Positions 47,956 to 55,590 of a stretch of DNA of 56,636 nt are shown here, piece by piece. Positions within the stretch are counted from its first letter, which is position 1. Each line of letters opens with the position of its first letter. The notes under the pieces are model-generated. The model ran no database searches. It was not told the origin of the DNA and saw only the letters and a program-made list of their open reading frames with translations. The translations under genes were made by a program, and so were the position numbers. This DNA is from Desulfobulbus propionicus (GTDB taxonomy: Bacteria > Desulfobacterota > Desulfobulbia > Desulfobulbales > Desulfobulbaceae), in assembly GCA_002746685.1 (NCBI GenBank), contig PDQK01000031.1:1-56636 (forward strand), in the 5' to 3' direction.

Positions 47956-47984
47956 TTAACCCTGAAACAGGGTCACACTATAAG
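47956..47984 (+). promoter_or_regulatory. Candidate promoter with palindromic operator for the SDR gene
   Basis: TTAACC (47956-47961) and TATAAG (47979-47984) are 17 bases apart, a fair sigma-70 match. The perfect palindrome CCCTGAAACAGGG (47960-47972) overlaps the -35 and fills the spacer, as a repressor site would. The region also lies upstream of the divergent M16 gene. Confidence 0.45.
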
Positions 47985-48004
47985 TACAATTAAGCGTAGG
48001 AAAA

Positions 48005-48832
48005 ATGAATATTTCAAAAAAATGCGGTTTAGTTCTAGGCGCATCAAGGGGGATCGGGCTGGCCATTGCACAAACCCTTGCGGACAAAGGTGCTCGACTG
48101 GCCCTGCCCTGGTTTGATTGGCCTGAAGATGTAGAGGCCATGTGCAACCAGTTTCATGGCACGCCCGCAGGTCACATCACCATGAAAGCTGACTTACGCA
48201 AACGTGAGGATGTGGCGCAAGTGGTGAAGCAGATCACTACCCAGTTTGGCAGGCTCGACTTTCTCATTAACAATATTGAACGGGGTGGAATGCCGATCAT
48301 CCACGGCAGCTATGACCGGGAAATCAACCAGGAGCAGTGGCAGCGTGAGATGGAGACCACCCTTCATGCAAAATGGCAGGTTTTCAATCAATGCGTCCCC
48401 CTGCTCAACCAAGCTGAACAGGCAGCAGTTATCAATATATCCTCCATTGCTGGAGTTGTGGGCCGCTCAGGACCGGCTGGAATTATGTTCAACGATGGGT
48501 ATGCGGCAGCAAACCGCGGAGTCAATGCACTCACCCAGACCTGGGCGCGCCAGGGTGCTCCTTCCATCAGAGTCAATGAAATAATGCTCGGTTTTTTTGA
48601 TACCAGACACGGGCCGGGCACCAGAGGATGGACAGAGATGACAACAAAGGAAAAACAGGCGATTATCAACCATACGCTGGTTGGTCGCACTGGAAAGGTT
48701 GAAGAAGTTGTTCAGGCAGTGCTTTTTCTGTTGGAGAATGGAGACTTCATCACCGGAGCCACCCTCACCCTAGATGGTGGATATACGTTAGGCGGGGAAA
48801 ACATTCCCCCAATGCCTGCCGGGGTTATTTAG
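48005..48832 (+). CDS. SDR family protein with incomplete catalytic tetrad
   Basis: The 275-residue protein has the classical SDR cofactor motif GASRGIG (12-18), a variant NNIE in place of NNAG (89-92), Ser146/147 in INISSIAG and Tyr166. The lysine expected four residues after Tyr is Asn170 (YAAAN), and the usual catalytic Asn region reads TTLHAKWQVF. TLDGGYTLGG is a normal C-terminal motif. It may bind NAD(P) but have altered or no reductase activity. The nearest annotated relatives would be 3-oxoacyl-ACP reductases. Substrate unknown. Confidence 0.85.
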   Translation: MNISKKCGLVLGASRGIGLAIAQTLADKGARLALPWFDWPEDVEAMCNQFHGTPAGHITMKADLRKREDVAQVVKQITTQFGRLDFLINNIERGGMPIIHGSYDREINQEQWQREMETTLHAKWQVFNQCVPLLNQAEQAAVINISSIAGVVGRSGPAGIMFNDGYAAANRGVNALTQTWARQGAPSIRVNEIMLGFFDTRHGPGTRGWTEMTTKEKQAIINHTLVGRTGKVEEVVQAVLFLLENGDFITGATLTLDGGYTLGGENIPPMPAGVI

Positions 48833-48862
48833 CTCACCCTACTGAGCTGTACTGCGGCTCAC

Positions 48863-49117
48863 TTAGATGTCGCGAGCCCAGTCAGGAATGCGATGAAGGA
48901 TGTACTCGGTTACTTTTTCCCTGGATTGATCATCCTTTTTGGTGATTCCGGTATCGTGAAGCACCTCCTCATAGTCAAACCAGCACAGTTCTTTATTGTC
49001 GTGATTATACACAGTCAGGATACGATGATTTTCCTGGCGAATATCTTCCTCTTCCTGAATGGCTGCAACAAGTGCGACGGCTTCTTCATACGGTAAAAAA
49101 CGGATTTCTTCACTCAT
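48863..49117 (-). CDS. Conserved-looking small hypothetical protein
   Basis: An 84-residue acidic protein (MSEEIRFLPYEEAVALVAA...) rich in Glu and Asp, without signal peptide or membrane segment. GGAG precedes the ATG at eight bases, which supports translation. It lies between the converging SDR gene and the rpmB terminator. I do not recognise the family. Confidence 0.65.
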   Translation of the reverse strand: MSEEIRFLPYEEAVALVAAIQEEEDIRQENHRILTVYNHDNKELCWFDYEEVLHDTGITKKDDQSREKVTEYILHRIPDWARDI

Positions 49118-49160
49118 TTACATAGCTCCGCGCAAACGACAAAAAAAGAATACGGCAAAC

Positions 49161-49199
49161 AAATAAAAAGCGGCGAGCAGAATTCTCTCCTCGCCGCTT
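49161..49199 (-). terminator. Rho-independent terminator of rpmB
   Basis: AAGCGGCGAG (49168-49177) pairs with CTCGCCGCTT (49190-49199). On the minus strand the stem runs into TTTTTATTTG. It is 20 bp past the rpmB stop. Confidence 0.9.
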
Positions 49200-49219
49200 C
49201 AAACTGACAGGCTAACTCA

Positions 49220-49414
49220 TCAGGCAGGCTTAACAACTGCACCGGAGCGAATGCACCGAGTGCAGGCGTTGATACGAACCACACTGCCATTTGCAGTTAC
49301 AGTTCTCACCCGTTGCAGATTGGGAAGCCAGCGACGACGGGTCTTGTTGTGGGCATGACTTACATTATTGCCGGTAACAGGACCTTTTCCACAAATTTCA
49401 CAGACACGGGACAT
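49220..49414 (-). CDS. rpmB: 50S ribosomal protein bL28
   Basis: The 64-residue protein is of the short zinc-type L28, with CEICGKGP near the N-terminus, [20 protein letters not shown] and a second Cys pair [13 protein letters not shown] precedes the ATG by eight bases. It is a single-gene unit with its own terminator. Confidence 0.97.
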   Translation of the reverse strand: MSRVCEICGKGPVTGNNVSHAHNKTRRRWLPNLQRVRTVTANGSVVRINACTRCIRSGAVVKPA

Positions 49415-49497
49415 GATATATTCTCCTAATACAGGTGTTTAAATTCAAAAAACCATTTATAATACCTGCTTCATCCAAAAATGCAAGAGATTTTAGC

Positions 49498-50322
49498 ATG
49501 GATATCAAGACACATTTAGCCGGAGTTCTTTCAGATGCTGAGCTTGACTTTGTTACCAGAAGCTATGACGTGATAGGTGATATTTTTATCACTACCATCG
49601 CACCAGAGCTGGAGCACAAGGAGCACATCATCGGCCAGATGTTGCTTGACATGCACCCACACGTAAAGGTTGCAGCCAAACGGCTGGGAAAGTATAGCGG
49701 TGAATTTCGCACCCGGACTTTGGCTGTTATTGGCGGAGAAAAACGGCTGACAACCCTGCACAAGGAAAACACCATCTTGCTTAAGGTGGATCTGCAAAAA
49801 ATGTACTTCACCGCCCGATTGGCAGGAGAACGCATGCGAGTCGCTGCCATGGTAAAGCCAGGTGAACTGGTTGGTGTTTTCGGCTCAGGTGCAGGCCCCT
49901 TCCCCTTGACCATTGCTCGACACAGTGATCCAGCCCGGGTGATCGGGATAGAAAAAAATCCTGCTGCCCATGAATATGCACTGCTGAACCAAACAGTAAA
50001 CAAGGCTGAGGAAAAGGTCTGCTTTATTCAAGGAGATGCTGCACAGGTAATCCGCGACTATCGGTTCTTATTTGACCGAGTGATCACCATGCTGCCTACG
50101 CAGCATAAGGTGCTGCTTGAGCCAGCGCTTTCTTCACTTACCCCTGGCGGTGTACTGCACCATTACGCCATGGTAGAACAAAACGATACCAGCACGGTGG
50201 CAAGAGAAATACAGACCGCATGCGCAAAAAAGGGGCTTGCCGCAAGCGACATAACCCCTCAACGGTGCGGCCACTGTACGCCCACTACAGACCGCTATTG
50301 TTTTACCGTGCAACTCCTGTAA
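49498..50322 (+). CDS. Archaeal-type Trm5/Met-10-like SAM methyltransferase
   Basis: The 274-residue protein has the two-part layout of the Trm5/TYW2 (COG2520) family. A D2-like segment (YDVIGDIFITTIAPEL, GEFRTRTLAVIGGEKR, LHKENTILLKVDLQKMYFT, ERMRVAAMV) is followed by a class I methyltransferase domain with the SAM loop GVFGSGAGPFPL (126-136). The usual NLP motif is read as MLP (198-200). Archaeal Trm5 makes m1G37 in tRNA, while bacteria normally use TrmD. The exact substrate is therefore open. AAGAGA precedes the ATG, with a TATAAT at 49458-49463 as candidate -10. It is divergent from rpmB. Confidence 0.82.
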   Translation: MDIKTHLAGVLSDAELDFVTRSYDVIGDIFITTIAPELEHKEHIIGQMLLDMHPHVKVAAKRLGKYSGEFRTRTLAVIGGEKRLTTLHKENTILLKVDLQKMYFTARLAGERMRVAAMVKPGELVGVFGSGAGPFPLTIARHSDPARVIGIEKNPAAHEYALLNQTVNKAEEKVCFIQGDAAQVIRDYRFLFDRVITMLPTQHKVLLEPALSSLTPGGVLHHYAMVEQNDTSTVAREIQTACAKKGLAASDITPQRCGHCTPTTDRYCFTVQLL

Positions 50323-50329
50323 GTGGTAC

Positions 50330-50734
50330 TTAACCTCGCTGACACAACTCAACCAGAACACCACCTGTTGCTTTGGGGTGGAGAAAGGCGATTTGCGCTC
50401 CACCCGCTCCAATGCGTGGCTCCTTATCAATAAGCGCGACACCTTTTTCCTTAAGCTCATCAAGTGCTGCATTAATATCTGGCACCTGGAACGCCACATG
50501 TTGAAAGCCCTGCCCTTTTTTCTCAATAAATTTTGCAACCGGTCCATCAGGAGCAGTGGACTCCAGCAGCTCGATCTCACTTTCACCAACAGGGAAAAAA
50601 GCTGTGGTTACCTTTTGTTCTTCAACGGTTTCTGCCCCTTCAAATTCGAGTCCCAGGACGTCACACCAGAACTTCCTGCCTTCTTCAATACTCTTGACGG
50701 CAATACCCAGATGATTGATTTTAGTAATTTCCAT
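50330..50734 (-). CDS. mce: Methylmalonyl-CoA epimerase
   Basis: The 134-residue vicinal-oxygen-chelate protein interconverts (R)- and (S)-methylmalonyl-CoA, linking propionate and succinate metabolism. Metal ligands are visible in INHLGIAV (His8), QHVAFQV and GVLVELC (Glu). FLHPKATGGVLVEL is typical. A strong AAAAGGAGG precedes the ATG at 50734. A frame extending farther upstream is not family-like. It converges with the Trm5-like gene, leaving an eight-base gap. No mutase gene is adjacent. Confidence 0.92.
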   Translation of the reverse strand: MEITKINHLGIAVKSIEEGRKFWCDVLGLEFEGAETVEEQKVTTAFFPVGESEIELLESTAPDGPVAKFIEKKGQGFQHVAFQVPDINAALDELKEKGVALIDKEPRIGAGGAQIAFLHPKATGGVLVELCQRG

Positions 50735-50928
50735 ACGACCTCCTTTTTTGCTTATCAAATTGCTTCCTAAATAAGAATTTATCTTAAAATTAACCACACT
50801 CAAGCCAAACCGCAACCTAAAATTGGTGCTGAGCTCTCACTCTTTTTGCACAAAAAAGATGATTTTCTGCGGTACCTGTCATAACGTAGCGCATACCTAC
50901 CATCGTCTATAGTGTTCAAGGAGAAAAA

Positions 50929-51489
50929 ATGGCTGTTGCAACTGTTCAAAAAACAACCCTCTATATCTGTATGGCAGTTTCCTTGTTGATCGGCTTTGTT
51001 GGGGGAGTCATGTACAGCGCCTATCACATTCCAACCCCATCGCCACAAGTACAAACAGAGCAAAACAAGCAGGAGGAGATAGCCTCGCTTGAATTCAAAA
51101 CCCAGCAAAACCCCGATGACGTTGGAGCCTGGATTCAGTTGGGCCATGCCTATTTTGATTCCGATCAGTTCCAGAAAGCCATAGCAGCTTACGAAAAGGT
51201 GCTCAAACTCACCCCTGGAGATACCAGCGTCATGACAGACCTGGGTATTATGTACCGCCGCGCTCATCAACCAGAACAGGCTATTGCCCTCTTTGACCAG
51301 GTTCTTCAACTCGAGCCAGATCATCCCCAGGCGCAATTTAATAAGGGAGTTGTCCTGTTCAATGATGTAAAGGATAAGCAGGCAGCCCTTAGCGAATGGA
51401 AGAAGCTGGTCCAGCGTAATCCCCAAGCGCAAACACCATCCGGCAGTCTGGTGAAGGATCTTATCACACAGTTGGAGAGGCAAAATTAA
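50929..51489 (+). CDS. Membrane-anchored tetratricopeptide-repeat protein
   Basis: The 186-residue protein has one N-terminal membrane helix (about 10-31) and three TPR units from residue about 60 (AWIQLGHAYFDSDQFQKAIAAY..., MTDLGIMYRRAHQPEQAIALF..., AQFNKGVVLFNDVKDKQAAL...). It resembles the TPR part of CcmI/CycH-like proteins, but no cytochrome c maturation genes are adjacent, so the role is open. AAGGAG precedes the ATG. Confidence 0.85.
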   Translation: MAVATVQKTTLYICMAVSLLIGFVGGVMYSAYHIPTPSPQVQTEQNKQEEIASLEFKTQQNPDDVGAWIQLGHAYFDSDQFQKAIAAYEKVLKLTPGDTSVMTDLGIMYRRAHQPEQAIALFDQVLQLEPDHPQAQFNKGVVLFNDVKDKQAALSEWKKLVQRNPQAQTPSGSLVKDLITQLERQN

Positions 51490-51522
51490 ACACCCCTTGA
51501 AATACATCATTTTTCTTCATCC

Positions 51523-51551
51523 TTGACAGTATTTTTCAACCTCTTTATAGT
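51523..51551 (+). promoter_or_regulatory. Sigma-70 promoter upstream of ilvB
   Basis: A perfect -35 TTGACA (51523-51528) and TATAGT (51546-51551) are separated by exactly 17 bases. Transcription would start near 51558, leaving a leader of about 105 bases before ilvB that contains a short upstream reading frame. Confidence 0.75.
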
Positions 51552-51584
51552 CAAAGGCCTACCTTTGCACAGAGTGAGGAGCAG

Positions 51585-51671
51585 ATGATGTGCATCGGGA
51601 AAATCACTACAATCCATATGTCATGCGTTACCAGCACATCAATACAAGTAGAGGGAAAGAACAATGGGTAA
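51585..51671 (+). CDS. Putative leader peptide overlapping the ilvB start
   Basis: A 28-codon frame begins with tandem ATG codons after a good ribosome-binding site (GAGGAGC) and ends at a TAA overlapping the first codons of ilvB by eight bases. It is rich in Ile (4), Val (2) and Thr (4), and has no Leu. Composition and position suggest a leader peptide that couples ilvB translation to branched-chain amino acid supply. There is no room for a classical attenuator terminator. Translation is unproven. Confidence 0.4.
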   Translation: MMCIGKITTIHMSCVTSTSIQVEGKNNG

Positions 51672-53364
51672 GATAACCGGAGCCCAGGCAATTATTCAGT
51701 GCCTGAAAGAAGAAGGCGTTGATATAGTTTTTGGCTACCCTGGCGGCGCGGTGCTCGACCTCTATGATGAACTGTGCAAGTCTGACATTAAACACATATT
51801 AGTCCGTCATGAACAGGGAGGAGTACACGCAGCAGATGGCTTTGCCCGGGCCAACGGTAAGGTGGGCGTCGCAATCCTGACCTCAGGCCCAGGAGCAACC
51901 AATGGGGTAACCGCCATTGCCACTGCGTACTGTGATTCCATCCCATTGGTGGTGCTCACCGGCCAGGTGCCCAGACCGCTGATCGGCAACGACGCCTTTC
52001 AGGAGGTTGATACGGTCGGCATTACCCGCCCCTGCACCAAGCACAACTACCTGGTCAGTGATCCTGAGCAGCTGGTGGAGACCCTGCGTGAAGCGTTCTA
52101 CCTGGCCTCATCAGGACGCCCTGGGCCAGTGCTGGTTGACCTTCCCAAAGATGTTATTGCCTCCTTAGTCAGCTACCCTGAAAAAAAACAAATCACAATG
52201 CCGACTTACCAGCCCAACGTGGAGCCCCTTCCCGGGCAGGTGGAACAGGCATGCAAAGCCTTGCTGAAGGCCAAAAAACCAGTCCTGTATGTTGGGGGCG
52301 GAGTGATCCTGGCCGATGGCAATCAGGAACTCACAGGGTTTGCACGTAAGCTCAACATCCCGGTGACCATGACACTTATGGGCCTTGGTGCTTTTCCAGG
52401 GACCGACCCATTATCCATGGGCATGCTGGGCATGCATGGAACCTATGCCGCAAACATGGCGGTGGCAAAGAGCGATTTACTCATAGCAGTTGGTTCCCGC
52501 TTTGATGACCGGGTTACCGGTAAACTGGATGCCTTTGCACCCCTTGCAAAAATTATTCATATTGATATTGACCCCACCTCGATCAGTAAAAATGTGCAAG
52601 TGGATATCCCCATTATTGCAGATTGCAAACAGGCCCTGCTGGCTATAAACGAGTGGTTTGAAAAGGCCGGTGATACTGCAGTCCAGGATTGTGTTGCCCA
52701 TTATCAGCCATGGGTCAATCAGGTTAAAGAGTGGGATACCAGGCATCCACTCACGTATAAAGAGGAAGGCGATATCATCAAGCCACAGTATGTGATTGAA
52801 AAGATTCACGAGCTGACCGGTGGCGATGCTATTATCACTACTGAGGTGGGCCAAAACCAGATGTGGGCTGCTCAGTTTTATACATTCAACCAACCTCGAC
52901 GCCTGCTTACCTCAGGCGGCCTGGGAACCATGGGCTATGGTTTGCCAGCGGCCCTGGGAGCCAAATGTGCCTTTCCGGACAAGCATGTCATCGACATAGC
53001 TGGTGATGGCTCCATCCAGATGAATATCCAGGAGCTGGCCACCGCAAAACAGTGGGGCCTGGCGGTTAAGGTCGCTATTTTAAATAACCAGTTTCTGGGC
53101 ATGGTTCGCCAGTGGCAGGAGCTCTTTTATGATCGCCACTATGCATCAACTCTTATGGACTACACCCCGGATTTTGTTGAGCTTGCCAAGGCCTACGGAG
53201 CAGTGGGATTGCGGGCCAAAACAAAAGATGAGGTTGAGCCGGTTATCAAGGAGGCCCTGGAAACCGACAACACGGTGATCATGGATTTTGCCATCAGCCG
53301 TGAAGAAGGCGTTTTCCCGATGGTACCTGCTGGTAAGCCCACCACAGAGATGCTGCTTGTATAA
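51664..53364 (+). CDS. ilvB: Acetolactate synthase large (catalytic) subunit
   Basis: The 566-residue ThDP enzyme condenses two pyruvates (or pyruvate and 2-oxobutyrate) in valine and isoleucine synthesis. Glu50 in RHEQGGVHAADGFAR activates ThDP, GDGSIQMNIQELATAKQ is the ThDP/Mg motif, and LMGLGAFPGTDPLSMGMLGMHG belongs to the FAD region. GAGGG precedes the ATG. The small regulatory subunit ilvN, usually next to it, is absent. psd follows after 37 bp. Confidence 0.96.
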   Translation: MGKITGAQAIIQCLKEEGVDIVFGYPGGAVLDLYDELCKSDIKHILVRHEQGGVHAADGFARANGKVGVAILTSGPGATNGVTAIATAYCDSIPLVVLTGQVPRPLIGNDAFQEVDTVGITRPCTKHNYLVSDPEQLVETLREAFYLASSGRPGPVLVDLPKDVIASLVSYPEKKQITMPTYQPNVEPLPGQVEQACKALLKAKKPVLYVGGGVILADGNQELTGFARKLNIPVTMTLMGLGAFPGTDPLSMGMLGMHGTYAANMAVAKSDLLIAVGSRFDDRVTGKLDAFAPLAKIIHIDIDPTSISKNVQVDIPIIADCKQALLAINEWFEKAGDTAVQDCVAHYQPWVNQVKEWDTRHPLTYKEEGDIIKPQYVIEKIHELTGGDAIITTEVGQNQMWAAQFYTFNQPRRLLTSGGLGTMGYGLPAALGAKCAFPDKHVIDIAGDGSIQMNIQELATAKQWGLAVKVAILNNQFLGMVRQWQELFYDRHYASTLMDYTPDFVELAKAYGAVGLRAKTKDEVEPVIKEALETDNTVIMDFAISREEGVFPMVPAGKPTTEMLLV

Positions 53365-53401
53365 GCAGGGCACCAAAAAACACATACCCTCTGCAAATAC
53401 G

Positions 53402-54046
53402 ATGAAAGAATTCTCAGTTCCAGTCCACCCGGAAGGGTATCCCTTTATCCTGTTCAGTGGTTTTACCACCTTTATCCTTGCCCTCATCGGCCTGCGCATA
53501 CCGGCACTGCTGGGGCTGCTGTTGACCGGGTTCAGCCTCTATTTTTTCAGAGACCCGTCACGGGTTGCGCCGGAAGAGGAAAACGGCATTATTTGCCCTG
53601 CTGACGGGAAAGTTATTCGCGTAAAAGAGACTGAAGACGAGCGGTTTTTAGCTGGAAAGGTGCAAAAAATCTCCATCTTCATGAACGTATTCAACGTCCA
53701 TGTGAACCGGGTGCCGTTATCTGGTACAGTGGAACGGGTGCAATTCAAGCCTGGCCGTTTTTATGCTGCTGACAAGGATAAGGCGGTGCTCCACAACGAG
53801 TATTGCGCGGTCACCGTGGAGACGCCGAGGCAGCAAAAATACTGTGTGGTGCAGATAGCCGGCCTGATTGCTCGTCGAATTGTATGTAAGGTCCAAAAAG
53901 GAGATACGCTTGAAGCTGGAAAACGGTACGGCCTGATCCGCTTCGGTTCACGGGTGGATGTCTACCTGCCGCTTACGGCAGAGATACGGGTAAAAGAAGG
54001 CGATATTGTCAAGGCTGGAGAGAGTTTATTAGGGATTCTCTCTTGA
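53402..54046 (+). CDS. psd: Phosphatidylserine decarboxylase (short, archaeal-type form)
   Basis: The 214-residue pro-enzyme makes phosphatidylethanolamine. Two hydrophobic segments (about 14-48) anchor it, and self-cleavage is expected before Ser183 in IRFGSRVDVYLP, generating the pyruvoyl group. ICPADGKVI and FMNVFNVHVNRVPLSG are conserved. The ATG at 53402 is chosen because homology starts there, and an upstream frame lies inside ilvB. No pssA follows. Confidence 0.93.
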   Translation: MKEFSVPVHPEGYPFILFSGFTTFILALIGLRIPALLGLLLTGFSLYFFRDPSRVAPEEENGIICPADGKVIRVKETEDERFLAGKVQKISIFMNVFNVHVNRVPLSGTVERVQFKPGRFYAADKDKAVLHNEYCAVTVETPRQQKYCVVQIAGLIARRIVCKVQKGDTLEAGKRYGLIRFGSRVDVYLPLTAEIRVKEGDIVKAGESLLGILS

Positions 54047-54053
54047 TAAGCTC

Positions 54054-54641
54054 ATGCGCATAACCGGTGGAACCCATCGTGGCCGTAAGCTGACACCGCT
54101 AAAAGGTGCTGGAGACATCATCCGCCCCACCAGTGACAGGGTGCGAGAGGCCCTGTTCAATATAGTAGGAGACAGAGTTAACCAGGCCAAGGTGCTGGAT
54201 ATTTTTGCCGGTACCGGTGCCTTTGGTATTGAAGCGCTGAGCAGAGGTGCTGATTTTTCCGTATTTATCGATCAGTCTCGCGCTGCCCAACAGATCATCC
54301 GCACCAACTTACTCACCTGTTTTGAAAAACCACGTGCGCTCATCCTCTTAGGTTCTCTCCCCAGCCCTGCACCTTTTTCCAAACTGACTGCCAAACTCCC
54401 GGAACACACGGCCTTTGATCTTATCTTTCTTGATCCACCCTATAAAAAAAAACTGGCAGAGCAGACAGTTAAACTGGTAGAACAAACGCAGCTTCTCACC
54501 TCTGATACACTGGTCATAGTTGAAGAGCATAGCAGCGTGGCTCTTGCTGACCAACTGGGTGCTCTGCAGCTACGAGACCAAAGGAAATACGGAGAAACAG
54601 GAATCTGGATATACAGCAGCCATTACGCCCCTAAATCATGA
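54054..54641 (+). CDS. rsmD: 16S rRNA (guanine(966)-N(2))-methyltransferase
   Basis: The 195-residue methyltransferase opens with MRITGGTHRGRKL and RPTSDRVREALFNI, then the SAM loop VLDIFAGTGAFGIEALSRG and the catalytic DLIFLDPPYKKK. RsmD modifies G966 of 16S rRNA in the 30S subunit. It overlaps coaD by four bases (ATGA), the common rsmD-coaD pairing. Confidence 0.95.
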   Translation: MRITGGTHRGRKLTPLKGAGDIIRPTSDRVREALFNIVGDRVNQAKVLDIFAGTGAFGIEALSRGADFSVFIDQSRAAQQIIRTNLLTCFEKPRALILLGSLPSPAPFSKLTAKLPEHTAFDLIFLDPPYKKKLAEQTVKLVEQTQLLTSDTLVIVEEHSSVALADQLGALQLRDQRKYGETGIWIYSSHYAPKS

Positions 54642-55141
54642 ACACAAACGACTCCAACAATCCCAAGATCGCTATCTATCCCGGCACGTTTGATCCGATC
54701 ACCAACGGCCATATCGATATCATCAAACGCGGCCTGGAGCTGTTTGATAAGGTCATCGTCACCATTGCAATCAATCCCAAAAAGACGCCGCTCTTTTCGC
54801 TCGAAGAGCGTATCCAGCTCATCCAGGACTCTTTTAAAGATGTAAACGGCCGGGTCAGTGTTGATGCAACCGATGGGCTTGTTGTTGATTATGCGGTGCA
54901 AGCCAGGGCAACAGCCATCATTCGTGGTCTTCGTGCGGTGTCTGATTTTGATTATGAGTTTCAGCTGGCGCTGATGAACCGCAGGTTAGAGCGAACCATT
55001 GAGACGGTATTCTTCATGACCGGATTTCGGTGGATTTACATTAGCTCCACCTCCATTAAGGAGGCGGCACGGTGTGACGGCAAGGTCACCGGATTGGTTC
55101 CTGAGCACGTGGAACGCGCACTCAAGGAAAAATACGCCTGA
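54638..55141 (+). CDS. coaD: Phosphopantetheine adenylyltransferase
   Basis: The 167-residue enzyme forms dephospho-CoA, the substrate of the coaE product encoded at 23652-24251. YPGTFDPITNGHIDIIKRG holds the nucleotidyltransferase (T/H)xGH motif, and ISSTSIKE is the C-terminal nucleotide-binding motif. It starts inside the rsmD stop (ATGA) and its stop overlaps the Rieske gene start (TGATG). Confidence 0.97.
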   Translation: MNTNDSNNPKIAIYPGTFDPITNGHIDIIKRGLELFDKVIVTIAINPKKTPLFSLEERIQLIQDSFKDVNGRVSVDATDGLVVDYAVQARATAIIRGLRAVSDFDYEFQLALMNRRLERTIETVFFMTGFRWIYISSTSIKEAARCDGKVTGLVPEHVERALKEKYA

Positions 55142-55590
55142 TGTCAGCTGCACCTGAATCCAAGCATGAGCAAGAGGTTACCCGACGCTCCCTGTTGCGT
55201 ACAGCCTTTAGCTGGTCTGTAGCTGCGGTTACTCTGGTACTGGGTTATCCCCTGCTTAAATACACCAAATTCAAGGTTAAGCCCAAACCCAAGTATATTA
55301 CGGTCAAGGCTCCCCTGCCTCTGAGCGGTTATCATAGCGAGCGGGACTTCATTCTTTTTGGCGATGATCAACAAGCTACAGCTGTCTCCAGGATCTGCAC
55401 CCATCTGGGCTGCAGACTCAATTTCCTGGAAGATAAGCAGTACATCGAGTGCCCTTGCCATCAATCCAGATTCACCACCACAGGGCAGCGCATAGCCGGA
55501 CCTGCTGAGCGAGACTTACCCAGCTATACTGTTGAGATCCAAAAAGATGCGTCGGGTAAGGTAACCCAATATGTTGTTGAGTTTGTATGA
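55141..55590 (+). CDS. Rieske 2Fe-2S subunit of a cytochrome b complex
   Basis: The 149-residue protein has an N-terminal RRSLLRTAFSWSVAAV segment, a Tat-like or membrane-anchor signal, then the cluster-binding motifs CTHLGC (Cys86, His88, Cys91) and CPCHQS (Cys104, Cys106, His107), which give two Cys and two His ligands plus the stabilising disulfide. It would take electrons from menaquinol with the cytochrome b encoded next, whose ATG overlaps its stop (ATGA). If Tat-dependent, export needs tatC (14079-14851). Confidence 0.93.
   Translation: MSAAPESKHEQEVTRRSLLRTAFSWSVAAVTLVLGYPLLKYTKFKVKPKPKYITVKAPLPLSGYHSERDFILFGDDQQATAVSRICTHLGCRLNFLEDKQYIECPCHQSRFTTTGQRIAGPAERDLPSYTVEIQKDASGKVTQYVVEFV

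Noticed and set aside
50800..51510. 236-codon minus-strand frame over the TPR gene
   Set aside because: The plus-strand TPR protein has clear repeats and a ribosome-binding site. The antisense frame is a by-product of codon bias.
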